This document shows positions 32,867-42,035 of a stretch of DNA of 64,000 nucleotides, piece after piece. Origin of the DNA: an uncultured Christensenellaceae bacterium. Its GTDB lineage: Bacteria; Bacillota; Clostridia; Christensenellales; CAG-314. A model generated the notes under the pieces. The model was not told the origin of the DNA. It searched no databases and saw only the letters and a list, made by a program, of their open reading frames with translations. The translations under genes and the position numbers were made by a program. Position 1 is the stretch's first letter. The number at the start of each line of letters is the position of its first letter. The stretch lies in NCBI GenBank assembly GCA_910585195.1, contig CAJUCX010000003.1, forward strand, positions 62,001-126,000. The letters run 5' to 3'.

Positions 32867-33634
32867 ATGAATCAAATATTTTTCAAGCCGTTGGTTGTAA
32901 GTTCAATCGACGGCGTTGCAATTTACGACGGTCAATTTATTTTCGACAAGTCGACGGAAACTTTGTATATAGACTGGGACGGCGCAAGACACGAAGTTAC
33001 GGGCGGCGATGGTGAAGGCGCGATGCCTAACTTTACAGTCAGTTGCGAAAGCGGCGATATCGCCTCGGTAACGATAAAGGACGAGGAAGGCGCAAAAAAT
33101 TTGCACTTTGTTTTGCCGCAGGGAGAAAAAGGCGAACAAGGCGAAAAAGGTGAGCAGGGCGAGCGCGGAGAAAAGGGCGAGCAAGGGGAAAAGGGAGAAA
33201 AAGGCGACTCTGCCTACAATATCGTCGCGGGAGAAAATATTTCTTTAAGTTTATCTTCCGGCGCGCCCGTCATAAGCGCGGGACCTTTTACCGACGTCTT
33301 ATACAGCGGAGAGCAAACCAACGCCGCTTTAATAGGCGACGCCGCAACGCTTGCAAAATACAAAATGCTGTACGTAAAAGGCGTGTTTTCAAACAGTGCG
33401 ACCTATCAGGTGTGTGCGGTGCTTGACCCGCAGTCGTCAATGTACGGCAAGGTGTTTACTATGTCGGCGGCAACTTCAAGCGTAACGATAAAAACCGCTA
33501 CACTAAAAGTTGACCCTCCGTATATGACAAGCAGTTCTGCCGTGCAGGGCACTCAGTCAACCGCGGCGGGTTCTGCGTGGTCGTCAACAAATTTGACTTA
33601 CTATATAACGGAAGTTATAGGCTTTAAGAAGTAA
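32867..33634 (+). CDS. Collagen-like (Gly-X-Y repeat) protein
   Basis: The 255-residue protein has an N-terminal beta-rich domain (about 1-85), ten uninterrupted Gly-X-Y triplets at residues 86-115 (GEK, GEQ, GER types ending GDS), and a C-terminal globular head of about 140 residues. This head-stalk-head layout is like bacterial collagen-like proteins such as spore-surface BclA or phage tail-fibre trimers. There is no signal peptide, so it is either released by another route or assembled on a spore coat or phage-like particle. SD AAGGAG precedes the ATG; the frame continues upstream without one. All triplets are E/K/Q-rich, favouring salt-bridge-stabilised trimers without hydroxyproline. Confidence 0.8.
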   Translation: MNQIFFKPLVVSSIDGVAIYDGQFIFDKSTETLYIDWDGARHEVTGGDGEGAMPNFTVSCESGDIASVTIKDEEGAKNLHFVLPQGEKGEQGEKGEQGERGEKGEQGEKGEKGDSAYNIVAGENISLSLSSGAPVISAGPFTDVLYSGEQTNAALIGDAATLAKYKMLYVKGVFSNSATYQVCAVLDPQSSMYGKVFTMSAATSSVTIKTATLKVDPPYMTSSSAVQGTQSTAAGSAWSSTNLTYYITEVIGFKK

Positions 33635-33821
33635 CAAAAAAATTCCGCTGACTGCAATTAAAATTTACAAACTTACAGCAAAAATCCTGCCGAATTTTTT
33701 TTGGTTTGCGCGGTATTCTCGGTACGATTTGTTTGCAAAAAATTTATTTTTTTGCAAACATACTTGCGCATAAGGTTCCGACAGTCAAAATCAATTACGA
33801 GCGCGGTAGGTGATTTTTTGC

Positions 33822-33847
33822 AAAAGGGCGCAAAAAGCGTCCTTTTT
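33822..33847 (+). terminator. Intrinsic terminator
   Basis: AAAAGGGCGC, an AAAAA loop and GCGTCCTTTT form a stem with one G-U pair and a U-run. It lies between the collagen-like gene and the his operon promoter. Confidence 0.7.
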
Positions 33848-33862
33848 GTTTGCTTAAAACAC

Positions 33863-33891
33863 TTTACAAAGTTAAAGTAATAAAGTATAAT
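33863..33891 (+). promoter_or_regulatory. Promoter of the histidine operon
   Basis: TTTACA and a perfect TATAAT are 17 bp apart, with 26 bases to the yerC start. The AT-rich -10 region could hold an operator, but I cannot define one from a single site. Confidence 0.7.
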
Positions 33892-33917
33892 AGCGTTATC
33901 ACAAAAAGAGGTAGACG

Positions 33918-34238
33918 ATGGAAAAATTCGACAAAAAAGCAATGCACGACGATTTGTATAAGTGTTTGAGCGAGATAGATTCTCCCGACGTTTTCAAAAA
34001 ACTGCTGCAAGACTTATGCACTTTCAACGAGGTAGAGCAAATGGCGCAAAGGCTGTTGTGTGCAAAACTGCTGCTGAGGGGTTATACTTACAACCAGATT
34101 ATAGAAATTACCGATATTTCGTCGGCAACTCTCAGCCGTGTGTCGAGGTGCATTCAGCACGGCAGCGGCGGCTACGTGGAAGTCGTCGGCAAAATGCTTA
34201 AAGAAGAAATAAACAACGACGACGCGTTGCGGCAATAA
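33918..34238 (+). CDS. yerC: YerC/YecD family TrpR-related regulator, likely his operon repressor
   Basis: The 106-residue all-helical DNA-binding protein is of the TrpR superfamily: CTFNEVEQMAQRLLCAKLLLRGYTYNQIIEITDISSATLSRVSRCI covers the core helices and the helix-turn-helix. YerC-type proteins located with his genes have been proposed as histidine-responsive repressors (HisR) in Gram-positive bacteria. Being first in the operon here fits autoregulation. It has a good SD (AGAGG) and is 33 bases before hisZ. Confidence 0.92.
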   Translation: MEKFDKKAMHDDLYKCLSEIDSPDVFKKLLQDLCTFNEVEQMAQRLLCAKLLLRGYTYNQIIEITDISSATLSRVSRCIQHGSGGYVEVVGKMLKEEINNDDALRQ

Positions 34239-34271
34239 AACATAGCGCACGGTGCAAAAGGACAACTTACA

Positions 34272-35360
34272 ATGAACAAGCGTAATTATATCAACGGCGA
34301 AGAACTTTGTTTCAGCCTCAAAAAACTTTATGAGAGTTTCGGCTATGTGCAATTTAAGATGAGCAAGTTTGAAGAATATTCCGTATATCTCGACAACAAA
34401 AACTTTTTGAAAAGCCCGTATGCCATTACATTTACCGACCTCAACGGCAAACTTATGGCGTTAAAGCCAGACGTTACGTTGTCGATAGTAAAAAACACAA
34501 AGACAACGGCGGACGCCGACCAAAAGGTTTATTACCGCGAGAGCGTTTACCGCCCCGACAAAACCACCAAAGAGTTTAAGGAAATCAGCCAAATGGGGTT
34601 GGAGTTTATCGGTAAAATAGACGATTATGCCACGGCGGAAATTTTGTTGCTTGCGGCAAAAAGTCTTGAAGCGATAGACGGCGACTTCGTGCTTGACGTT
34701 TCGCATTTGGGGGTGCTTACGGGATTGCTGCAAGAGTACAACGCACAAACTTACGCAGCGGAAATTTATGCTTTTATATCTTCCAAAAACACGCACGACT
34801 TAATTGATTTTTGCAACAGAAAAAACATCGACCAAACCTTTGCAAAAAAAGTCGCAACGCTTGCCGGCGCAAAAGGCAATTTCAGGCAAGTGCTTGAAGT
34901 TGCAAAAAAGGTCGCGACAAACAAAGAATCCGCAAATGCGGTAAGCGCGCTTGAAACTATTTTTAACGCATTGCAAAATATCGGCTTTGACGACAAAATC
35001 AGACTTGACTTTTCAATAGTAAACGACGGCGACTATTACAACGGCATTGTGTTTCAAGGTTACGTAGGCAGTTCCGCATACACGGTGCTTACGGGCGGCA
35101 GGTACGACAAACTTGTAGGAAAATTCGTAAATGGTGTTTCGGCAATGGGTTTTGCCGTTTATCTCGACGAGTTGCCGTTGGGAGAAGTTTCCGACGGGTT
35201 CGACGGCGACGCGCTTGTTTTGTACGGAGCGGATACCGACGTCGCCAAAGTGTTAAAGACTGTGCAAAAATATGCGGAGCAAGGCAAAAAAGTATGCGCG
35301 GCAAAAAGCGTGCCACAAAACAAAAACTTCAAGACAAGCGTAAATTTACAGGAGAAATAA
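34272..35360 (+). CDS. hisZ: ATP phosphoribosyltransferase regulatory subunit HisZ
   Basis: The 362-residue protein is a catalytically inactive paralogue of histidyl-tRNA synthetase. It assembles with short-form HisG to make a histidine-sensitive ATP-PRTase. Class II core features remain (FTDLNGKLMALKPDVTLSIVK, YYRESVYRP, LTGGRYDKLVGKF). It is close to the usual HisZ length and lacks the anticodon domain of true HisRS. It is immediately followed by hisG, as expected for a heteromeric partner. Confidence 0.92.
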   Translation: MNKRNYINGEELCFSLKKLYESFGYVQFKMSKFEEYSVYLDNKNFLKSPYAITFTDLNGKLMALKPDVTLSIVKNTKTTADADQKVYYRESVYRPDKTTKEFKEISQMGLEFIGKIDDYATAEILLLAAKSLEAIDGDFVLDVSHLGVLTGLLQEYNAQTYAAEIYAFISSKNTHDLIDFCNRKNIDQTFAKKVATLAGAKGNFRQVLEVAKKVATNKESANAVSALETIFNALQNIGFDDKIRLDFSIVNDGDYYNGIVFQGYVGSSAYTVLTGGRYDKLVGKFVNGVSAMGFAVYLDELPLGEVSDGFDGDALVLYGADTDVAKVLKTVQKYAEQGKKVCAAKSVPQNKNFKTSVNLQEK

Positions 35361-35987
35361 ATGTTAAACATTGCGTTGCCAAAGGGCAGACTTGGCGAAA
35401 AGGTTTATAAAATGTTGGAAAAAGCAGGATACTCCTGCGACGAAATCACCAAAGAAAGCCGCAAACTTATCTTTACCGACGAGGCAAACGGCGTGCAGTA
35501 TTTTTGGGTCAAACCTTCCGACGTGCCTATTTACGTAGAACACGGCGCGGCAGACCTCGGCGTCGCAGGCAAAGACGTTTTGCTTGAAAACCGTTCAGAC
35601 GTATACGAGTTGCTGGACTTGCGCATAGGCAAATGCCGCATGGCGGTGGCGTCCAAAAACGATTACCGCGACGATTTGTCCAAACCGTTGGTGGTTGCGA
35701 CAAAATTCGTAAACATCGCAAAAGACTATTACGCAGGCAAAAACAGAGATATAGACATCATCAAACTTTCGGGCTCGATAGAACTTGCGCCTATTTTGGG
35801 GCTGTCGGACGTTATAGTCGACATTGTGGAAACGGGCACGACCTTGCGCGAAAACGATTTGCGCGTGTTTGAAGAAATTTTGCCTATTTCCGCAAGGCTT
35901 ATAGCAAACAAAGCAAGATACAAATTCAAAAACACAGAGATAGATTTAATGACGGAAAGGTTAAAAAAGGAGTTGCCCGATGATTAA
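35361..35987 (+). CDS. hisG: ATP phosphoribosyltransferase catalytic subunit (short form)
   Basis: The 208-residue protein catalyses the first step, joining PRPP and ATP. It is the short form lacking the C-terminal regulatory domain, consistent with HisZ upstream. Visible segments are IALPKGRLGEKVY at the N-terminus and the PRPP-binding region DIVDIVETGTTLREN. The ATG directly follows the hisZ stop, with AGGAGA in the end of hisZ. Its stop overlaps hisD by 8 bases. Confidence 0.97.
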   Translation: MLNIALPKGRLGEKVYKMLEKAGYSCDEITKESRKLIFTDEANGVQYFWVKPSDVPIYVEHGAADLGVAGKDVLLENRSDVYELLDLRIGKCRMAVASKNDYRDDLSKPLVVATKFVNIAKDYYAGKNRDIDIIKLSGSIELAPILGLSDVIVDIVETGTTLRENDLRVFEEILPISARLIANKARYKFKNTEIDLMTERLKKELPDD

Positions 35988-37269
35988 AATTTTTGACGGC
36001 GAGTTTTCTGTTGAAAGCGTGCTTAATAGGCAAATACAAAGTTACGGCGAGTTCGAGCAGAGCGTAAAACAAATTATCGCTGACGTTGTAAAAAACAAGG
36101 ACGAAGCCGTTTTAAGTTATACAAAAAAATTTGACGGAGTAAATCTCGACAGTTTGGAAGTTTCGGCGGAAGAAATAGAACAAGCAAAACAAAGCGTTTC
36201 GGCGGACTTTTTGGTAATCCTTAAAGAATCTGCCGAAAATATAAAGTTCTTTCACGAAAAACAAATTAAAAGAGGTTTCGAAGTAACAAAAGACGACGGC
36301 GTTGTTTTGGGACAAAAATACACCCCGATAGAAAAAGCCGGCATTTACGTGCCCGGCGGTACGGCGAGTTATCCGTCTACCGTGCTTATGAATGCAATTC
36401 CCGCAAAAATTGCAGGCGTGGGCGAAATTGTTATGTGCACGCCTCCGTCAAAAGACGGCAAAATCAAGGCGGAAATTTTGGCTGCCGCGTCGTTGGCGGG
36501 CGTAGACAAAATTTTTAAGTGCGGCGGCGCTCAGGCAATAGCCGCAATGGCTTACGGAACGGAAAGCATTCCGCAGGTTTATAAGATAGTTGGTCCCGGC
36601 AACATATTCGTGGCACTTGCAAAAAAACTCGTTTACGGCGTTGTAAGTATAGATATGATTGCAGGTCCAAGCGAAATTTTGGTTATTGCCGACCAAACGG
36701 CAAATCCCGTCCATCTGGCGACGGACTTGCTGTCTCAGGCAGAACACGACAAGTTGGCTACGGCGGTGCTTATTACAAACAGCAGAGAGATTGCAACGCA
36801 AACCGCAAGCGAAATCGAAAGGCAGCTTAAATTGCTGCCTAGGTGCGAGATTGCAAAAACTTCTATAGAAAACAACGGCAAAATTATAGTAGTCGACGGC
36901 ATTGACAAAGCGATAGACGTTGCAAACCAAATCGCACCCGAGCATTTGGAACTGTGCGTAGACAACGCTTATGACTATCTACACAAAATCAAAAATGCAG
37001 GCTCTATATTTTTGGGCAAATATACGCCGGAAGCTTTGGGCGACTATTTTGCAGGTCCAAACCATACTTTGCCTACCGGCGGCAGCGCGAAGTTTTCTTC
37101 TCCGCTTTCCGTAGACGACTTTGTAAAAAAATCGTCTTACATACAATACACAAAAAATGCGTTGGAAAAAGCAAGCGTAAAAGTTGCATACTTTGCCGAA
37201 AGCGAAGGTTTGAGCGCGCACGCGCGTTCCGCAACGGTGCGTTTCGATAAGGAGCAAGGCAATGAGTAA
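35980..37269 (+). CDS. hisD: Histidinol dehydrogenase
   Basis: The 429-residue zinc- and NAD-dependent enzyme carries out the last two oxidations from histidinol to histidine. Conserved segments are YVPGGTASYPSTVLMNAIPA, the signature IDMIAGPSEILVIAD, QAEHDKLATAVLIT and GPNHTLPTGGSA, including the metal-binding His residues. It overlaps hisG and hisC by 8 bases on each side, indicating tight translational coupling. Confidence 0.98.
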   Translation: MIKIFDGEFSVESVLNRQIQSYGEFEQSVKQIIADVVKNKDEAVLSYTKKFDGVNLDSLEVSAEEIEQAKQSVSADFLVILKESAENIKFFHEKQIKRGFEVTKDDGVVLGQKYTPIEKAGIYVPGGTASYPSTVLMNAIPAKIAGVGEIVMCTPPSKDGKIKAEILAAASLAGVDKIFKCGGAQAIAAMAYGTESIPQVYKIVGPGNIFVALAKKLVYGVVSIDMIAGPSEILVIADQTANPVHLATDLLSQAEHDKLATAVLITNSREIATQTASEIERQLKLLPRCEIAKTSIENNGKIIVVDGIDKAIDVANQIAPEHLELCVDNAYDYLHKIKNAGSIFLGKYTPEALGDYFAGPNHTLPTGGSAKFSSPLSVDDFVKKSSYIQYTKNALEKASVKVAYFAESEGLSAHARSATVRFDKEQGNE

Positions 37270-38326
37270 ATTTTTGGACGGCAGTCTTAAAAACCTGCAA
37301 CCGTACGTTCCCGGTGAACAGCCTAAGGATGTGCAGTATATAAAACTCAACACCAACGAGTCGCCGTTTCCGCCGTCGCAAAAGGTAATTGAAGTTTTGA
37401 ACGAAGAAGAAAGCAAAAAATTGCGACTCTATTCCGACCCCGAAACTTCGGTTTTGGTAAACGCAATAGCAGAGTTTTACGGTGTAAACGCAAATCAAAT
37501 TTTGACCGGTAACGGCTCGGACGAAATTTTGGCGTTTATCTTCCGCGCTTTTTGCGGAGAGAAAGGTATGGCCTGCCCTGACGTAAGTTACGGGTTTTAT
37601 CCCGTGTTTTGCAATTTGTTTAATATCAAATATATTCCCGTGCCGTTAAAAGCGGATTTTACCGTCGACGTAGAAGATTACAAATATATTGCCGACAACG
37701 TAATTATTGCAAACCCAAACGCGCAGACGGGCATATTTTTGGATTTAGAACAAGTGGAAAAACTGTTGAAACAAAATAAAGACAGGATTGTCGTCATAGA
37801 CGAAGCGTATGTGGATTTCGGCGGAGTGTCTGCAATTCCGCTTATCGACAAATATGACAATTTAGTCGTCGTGCAAACTATGTCAAAATCGCGACAGCTT
37901 GCCGGCGCAAGAATAGGTTTTGCAATTTCCAACAGACAGCTGATTGACGACTTAAAGACGGTAAAGTATTCTTTCAATCCTTACAACGTCAACAGATTGA
38001 GTATACTTGCAGGCGCCGCCGCATTCGGAGACGAGAGTTATTTTGACGCTTGCCGCAAAAAAATAGTAAGCTCTAGAGAGCGTCTGACAAAAGCGTTGCA
38101 AGAAATGGGTTTTGTCGTTTTGCCGTCAAAGGCAAATTTCCTTTTGGCAAGGCACGGCAAAATCGGCGGCAGAGAGTTATACCTTAAACTTAAAGAAAAC
38201 GGAGTTTTGGTAAGACATTTAAGCGATGAAAGAATTTCAGACTTCGTGCGTATAACCATAGGCGCCGACGACGAAATAGATATATTGTTAAACAAAATAA
38301 AGGTTATTTTGGGAGAAAAGAAATGA
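37262..38326 (+). CDS. hisC: Histidinol-phosphate aminotransferase
   Basis: The 354-residue PLP enzyme of fold type I converts imidazole-acetol phosphate to histidinol phosphate. LNTNESPFPPS is the N-terminal substrate region. IANPNAQTG, VIDEAYVDF and the PLP-lysine segment TMSKSRQLAGARIGF are visible. It overlaps hisD by 8 bases and hisB by 4 (ATGA). Confidence 0.97.
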   Translation: MSKFLDGSLKNLQPYVPGEQPKDVQYIKLNTNESPFPPSQKVIEVLNEEESKKLRLYSDPETSVLVNAIAEFYGVNANQILTGNGSDEILAFIFRAFCGEKGMACPDVSYGFYPVFCNLFNIKYIPVPLKADFTVDVEDYKYIADNVIIANPNAQTGIFLDLEQVEKLLKQNKDRIVVIDEAYVDFGGVSAIPLIDKYDNLVVVQTMSKSRQLAGARIGFAISNRQLIDDLKTVKYSFNPYNVNRLSILAGAAAFGDESYFDACRKKIVSSRERLTKALQEMGFVVLPSKANFLLARHGKIGGRELYLKLKENGVLVRHLSDERISDFVRITIGADDEIDILLNKIKVILGEKK

Positions 38327-38913
38327 GAAAAATCGATTTTGCAAGAAAGACGGGAGAAACCGATATTTGCGGCTGTTTGAATTTGGACGGCAGCGGAGTA
38401 TACCAAATAAACACGGGTTGCGGATTTTTCGACCATATGACGGAACTGTTTGCAAAGCACGGCAATTTCGATTTGACTTTGCGTTGCGACGGCGATTTGC
38501 GCGTCGACGGACACCATACTGTGGAGGACTGCGGCATTGTTTTGGGCAAAGCCTTTAAGGACGCGCTCGGCGACAAAAAGGGCATAAGCCGTTACGGCAG
38601 TATCATTTTGCCTATGGACGAGGCTCTTATTCTTGTTGCACTTGATTTCAGCGGAAGAAGTTATCTCAACTTCGACGCGGATTTTCCCGATGAATATAAA
38701 CTCGGCGATATGGACGCAGAGCTTGTAGAAGAATTTTTGCTTGCTTTTGTGCGCAATGCGGAAATTACTTTGCACGTCAAAAAACTTTACGGCAAAAACA
38801 ATCACCACGTTGCGGAAGGCGTGTTCAAAGGTTTTGCAAGAGCATTGCGGCAAGCCGTCGCCATTGACGAAAAGAACAAGGACAAGCTGCCTTCAACCAA
38901 AGGGGTGTTGTAA
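38323..38913 (+). CDS. hisB: Imidazoleglycerol-phosphate dehydratase
   Basis: The 196-residue monofunctional IGPD dehydrates imidazole glycerol phosphate. The His-rich manganese sites are visible: CGFFDHM, DGHHTVEDCGI and NNHHVAEGVFK. The phosphatase domain found in enteric HisB is absent, which fits the separate PHP-type HisK at the operon end. It overlaps hisC and hisH. Confidence 0.97.
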   Translation: MRKIDFARKTGETDICGCLNLDGSGVYQINTGCGFFDHMTELFAKHGNFDLTLRCDGDLRVDGHHTVEDCGIVLGKAFKDALGDKKGISRYGSIILPMDEALILVALDFSGRSYLNFDADFPDEYKLGDMDAELVEEFLLAFVRNAEITLHVKKLYGKNNHHVAEGVFKGFARALRQAVAIDEKNKDKLPSTKGVL

Positions 38914-39524
38914 TGATTGCGGTTGTAGACTACGGTGTCGGCAATTTGTTTTCGCTTGCCAGTTCGCTAAAAAAAATAGGCGCGCAGTGCGTCGTTACGG
39001 GAGAAGAAAAGATAATCGAATCCGCCGACGGCATAATCCTCCCGGGGGTGGGCGCATTTGCCGACGCAATGCAAAAGTTGACCGATACGGGGTTGGTGCC
39101 TGTTTTGCAAAGGCAGGCAGCCGGCGGCAAACCGCTTTTGGGCATTTGCCTAGGTATGCAGTTGCTGTTTGACGAAAGTTTCGAGTACGGCAAACACAAG
39201 GGTTTGGGCTTTGTAAAGGGCTCGGTTTCGCCAATTGCCGACGATTTGACACAGCCGCTGAAAATACCTCATATGGGTTGGAACAGTCTCGATTTCAAAA
39301 AGCAAAGCCCGTTGTTTAAGTATATCAACGACGGAGAATACGTTTATTTCGTGCATTCCTACTATGCAAAAAACTGCGGCGACAGTGTAATTGCAACTGC
39401 AAATTACGGTATAGATATGACGGTTGCGGTGCAAAACAAAAACGTATTCGGCACGCAATTTCATCCTGAAAAAAGCGGAGACGCGGGACTTAAAATTCTT
39501 GCCGCTTTTGCCGAAATGAAATAA
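38913..39524 (+). CDS. hisH: Imidazole glycerol phosphate synthase, glutaminase subunit
   Basis: The 203-residue class I glutamine amidotransferase hydrolyses glutamine and passes ammonia to HisF. The catalytic Cys79 is in GICLGMQLLFD, with FHPEKSG carrying the His and Glu of the triad. The start overlaps the hisB stop by one base (TAATG). A gap of about 139 bases before hisA holds no visible signal. Confidence 0.97.
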   Translation: MIAVVDYGVGNLFSLASSLKKIGAQCVVTGEEKIIESADGIILPGVGAFADAMQKLTDTGLVPVLQRQAAGGKPLLGICLGMQLLFDESFEYGKHKGLGFVKGSVSPIADDLTQPLKIPHMGWNSLDFKKQSPLFKYINDGEYVYFVHSYYAKNCGDSVIATANYGIDMTVAVQNKNVFGTQFHPEKSGDAGLKILAAFAEMK

Positions 39525-39663
39525 GCGTATTTGAAAAAAACAGACAACGAAGATAATTTTATTTTGAAATTAAGCATTTATGTAAAGTAAATGCAGTCGG
39601 AAAAATAGTAAGTTAAGATAAAGTTTCAAAAAAAAAGCAAGGCAAAAAGGAATGGGAAAAAAT

Positions 39664-40374
39664 ATGCAAATTTACCCTGCAATAGACATAAAAGACAAAA
39701 AAGTAGTAAGGCTGACTTACGGCGATTACGGTAAAATCAAAATTTACTCCGACAACCCGATAGAGGTGGCAAAAAATTTTGCCGACTGCGGCGCAAAAAA
39801 TATTCACTTGGTTGACCTTGACGGTGCAAAGGACGGCAATCTCGCCAACTTTGACGTAATAAGCAAGGTGGTTAAAGAAAGCGGTTTGTTTGCGGAAGTG
39901 GGCGGCGGCATAAGAGACGCCGACCGCATTAAACGGTATTTGGACTGCGGCGTCAAACGCGTTATTTTAGGCACCGCCGCGATAGAGAACTTTGCTTTTG
40001 CAGAAAGTGCGGTAAAACAGTTCGGCGATAAAATTGCGGTAGGCGTTGACGCAAAAGACGACAAGGTTGCAATACACGGCTGGAAGGTAACGACGGATAT
40101 AAACTCGGTAGAGTTTTGCAAAAAACTTAAAAGTGCGGGAGTTGCCACCGTCGTTTATACCGACATTTCCAAAGACGGCGCAATGAGCGGAACAAATTTG
40201 GAAATTTACAGACGACTTGCCGCGATAGACGGTTTGCAGGTCATTGCTTCGGGCGGAATTACTTATTATGAAGAACTTGCGCAACTTAAACAAATAGGCG
40301 TATACGGCGCGATATTAGGCAAAGCTCTTTACGAAGGCGCGATAGATTTAAGCAAGGCGGTAAAATGCGTATGA
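39664..40374 (+). CDS. hisA: Phosphoribosylformimino-AICAR phosphate isomerase
   Basis: The 236-residue (beta-alpha)8 barrel carries out the Amadori rearrangement of ProFAR. It starts with IYPAIDIKDKKVVRL, whose Asp is catalytic; VYTDISKDGAMSGTN supplies the second Asp, and IASGGI is the phosphate site. I chose ATG 39664 because HisA proteins begin at this point and GGGA lies just upstream; an in-frame ATG at 39652 is possible. The stop overlaps the next gene as ATGA. Confidence 0.96.
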   Translation: MQIYPAIDIKDKKVVRLTYGDYGKIKIYSDNPIEVAKNFADCGAKNIHLVDLDGAKDGNLANFDVISKVVKESGLFAEVGGGIRDADRIKRYLDCGVKRVILGTAAIENFAFAESAVKQFGDKIAVGVDAKDDKVAIHGWKVTTDINSVEFCKKLKSAGVATVVYTDISKDGAMSGTNLEIYRRLAAIDGLQVIASGGITYYEELAQLKQIGVYGAILGKALYEGAIDLSKAVKCV

Positions 40375-41156
40375 ATTACACATTTATTTCCGGCGCGACG
40401 GGCGGCATAGGCAAAGCGTTTGTTTGCGAGTGCGCCAAAAAAGGTTGCGCACTGTTTTTGACGGGCAGAAGTTTGGACAAACTGACGGCGTTAAAGGCGG
40501 AAGTTCAGCAAAAATACGCCGTAGAAATAGAAGTTTTTGCGTGTATGTTAAACGACGAATCTTCGCGCAAAGAAATGTTCGATTACATTGCGCAAAAAGA
40601 CTTCAAGTTTGACCGCATAATAAACGTTGCGGGCGTCGATACGCAAATGGCGGTGGAGTGTTATACACTCGACAAACTTATATTTCAAATGCGCGTCAAC
40701 GTTGAAGGCACGATAACAAATACTTACAGTTTGCTAAAACACAGGGCGGACAAGGTTGAAGTAATTACCGTTTCCAGCATGAGCGGCGTTACGCCGATGC
40801 CTTATTTTGCCTTATACAGCGCGACAAAGGGTTGCCTTACGAGTTTTTTTTCCTCCTTGCGTTTGGAGATGAAAAAGCAAAACGTAAAAATAACAACCGT
40901 GCTCCCCGGGGGCGTGCCGACCAGACCCGATATTGTAGCCGACATAAAAGGGCAGGGACTTTGGGGTAAACTTTCGGCAAAACAACCGTCGTTCGTTGCG
41001 GAAAAATCATTAAAAAAGGTAAAGAAAAACAAGCGTATTTATATACCGGGGTTTTTTAACAGATTTCTTTACCGCTTGATGAAGATATTGCCGCTTGGCG
41101 TAAAAATGAGATTTATCGCCCGTCGGTGGAAAAAAATAAAAAAGGACGCATTTTGA
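40371..41156 (+). CDS. Short-chain dehydrogenase/reductase inserted in the his operon
   Basis: The 261-residue classical SDR has a GATGGIG nucleotide-binding loop, NVAG, catalytic Ser136/Ser137 and the YSATK pair (Tyr149, Lys153). A basic C-terminal tail (RFIARRWKKIKK) resembles DltE/YqjQ-like SDRs, which may associate with membranes. It is coupled to hisA by an ATGA overlap and lies 3 bases before hisF, so it must be expressed with the pathway. No histidine step needs it. It may be an unrelated passenger or act on a related metabolite. Confidence 0.88.
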   Translation: MNYTFISGATGGIGKAFVCECAKKGCALFLTGRSLDKLTALKAEVQQKYAVEIEVFACMLNDESSRKEMFDYIAQKDFKFDRIINVAGVDTQMAVECYTLDKLIFQMRVNVEGTITNTYSLLKHRADKVEVITVSSMSGVTPMPYFALYSATKGCLTSFFSSLRLEMKKQNVKITTVLPGGVPTRPDIVADIKGQGLWGKLSAKQPSFVAEKSLKKVKKNKRIYIPGFFNRFLYRLMKILPLGVKMRFIARRWKKIKKDAF

Positions 41157-41159
41157 TTT

Positions 41160-41918
41160 ATGCTTGCAAAAAGAATTATTCCTTGCCTTGACGTAAGAGA
41201 CGGCAGGGTGGTAAAAGGCACAAACTTTGTCGGTATAAAAGACGTCGACAGCCCTGTACAACTTGCAAAGTTTTACAACGACAGCGGCGCTGACGAACTT
41301 GTATTTTACGATATAACGGCGTCGGCGGAAGGCAGAAAGTTGTTTGACGGCGTTTTGCGCGAAGTCGCGTCAAACGTGTTTATTCCCCTTACGGTAGGCG
41401 GCGGAATAAACGGAGTAGAAGACTTCGACAGGGTGTTAAAAAGCGGCGCTGACAAAGTAAGCGTAAACAGCGGCGCGGTAAAAAACCCTAAAATAATAGG
41501 GCAGGCAGCAAAAAAATACGGCAATCAATGCGTGGTGCTTTCTATGGACGTAAAGCGCGTCGACGGTAAATTTCAGGTATTCGTAAACGGCGGCAGAGTA
41601 AACACGGGCATCGACGCGGCAGAGTGGGCGCACTTCGCGCAGGAAGAAGGCGCAGGAGAACTTGTGTTAAACAGCATAGACACCGACGGCGTTAAAAACG
41701 GTTTCGATATAGAAATGCTAAACAAAATTTGCGACAGGCTGTCAATACCCGTCATTGCATCGGGCGGCGCAGGCAACATCGAGCACTTCAAACAGTTGTT
41801 TCGCCAAGCGCCTAAGGCAGACGCAGGGCTCGCGGCGTCGATATTCCATTTTAAGCAAGTAGACATAAAAGAACTGAAAAGACAGCTTAAAGCCGACGGC
41901 GTTTCGGTAAGAATATAA
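41160..41918 (+). CDS. hisF: Imidazole glycerol phosphate synthase, cyclase subunit
   Basis: The 252-residue (beta-alpha)8 barrel uses ammonia from HisH to make imidazole glycerol phosphate and AICAR. It begins AKRIIPCLDVRDGRVVKGT with catalytic Asp; LNSIDTDGVKNG and IASGGAG are the second catalytic site and the phosphate loop. It follows the SDR gene by 3 bases. Confidence 0.98.
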   Translation: MLAKRIIPCLDVRDGRVVKGTNFVGIKDVDSPVQLAKFYNDSGADELVFYDITASAEGRKLFDGVLREVASNVFIPLTVGGGINGVEDFDRVLKSGADKVSVNSGAVKNPKIIGQAAKKYGNQCVVLSMDVKRVDGKFQVFVNGGRVNTGIDAAEWAHFAQEEGAGELVLNSIDTDGVKNGFDIEMLNKICDRLSIPVIASGGAGNIEHFKQLFRQAPKADAGLAASIFHFKQVDIKELKRQLKADGVSVRI

Positions 41919-42035
41919 AAACAGTTGCAAATTCGGTAAAAGTTGTTTAACTGTATATAAAATTATTTTGCGATAAACGCGGCTTAAATACGGCAAAATA
42001 TCTAATTAAAATACGACTAATCGGGAGAAAAGAAA

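Noticed and set aside
33892..33917. Histidine attenuator or leader peptide before the his operon
   Set aside because: The leader is only about 20 bases and has no His codon run or hairpin pair.
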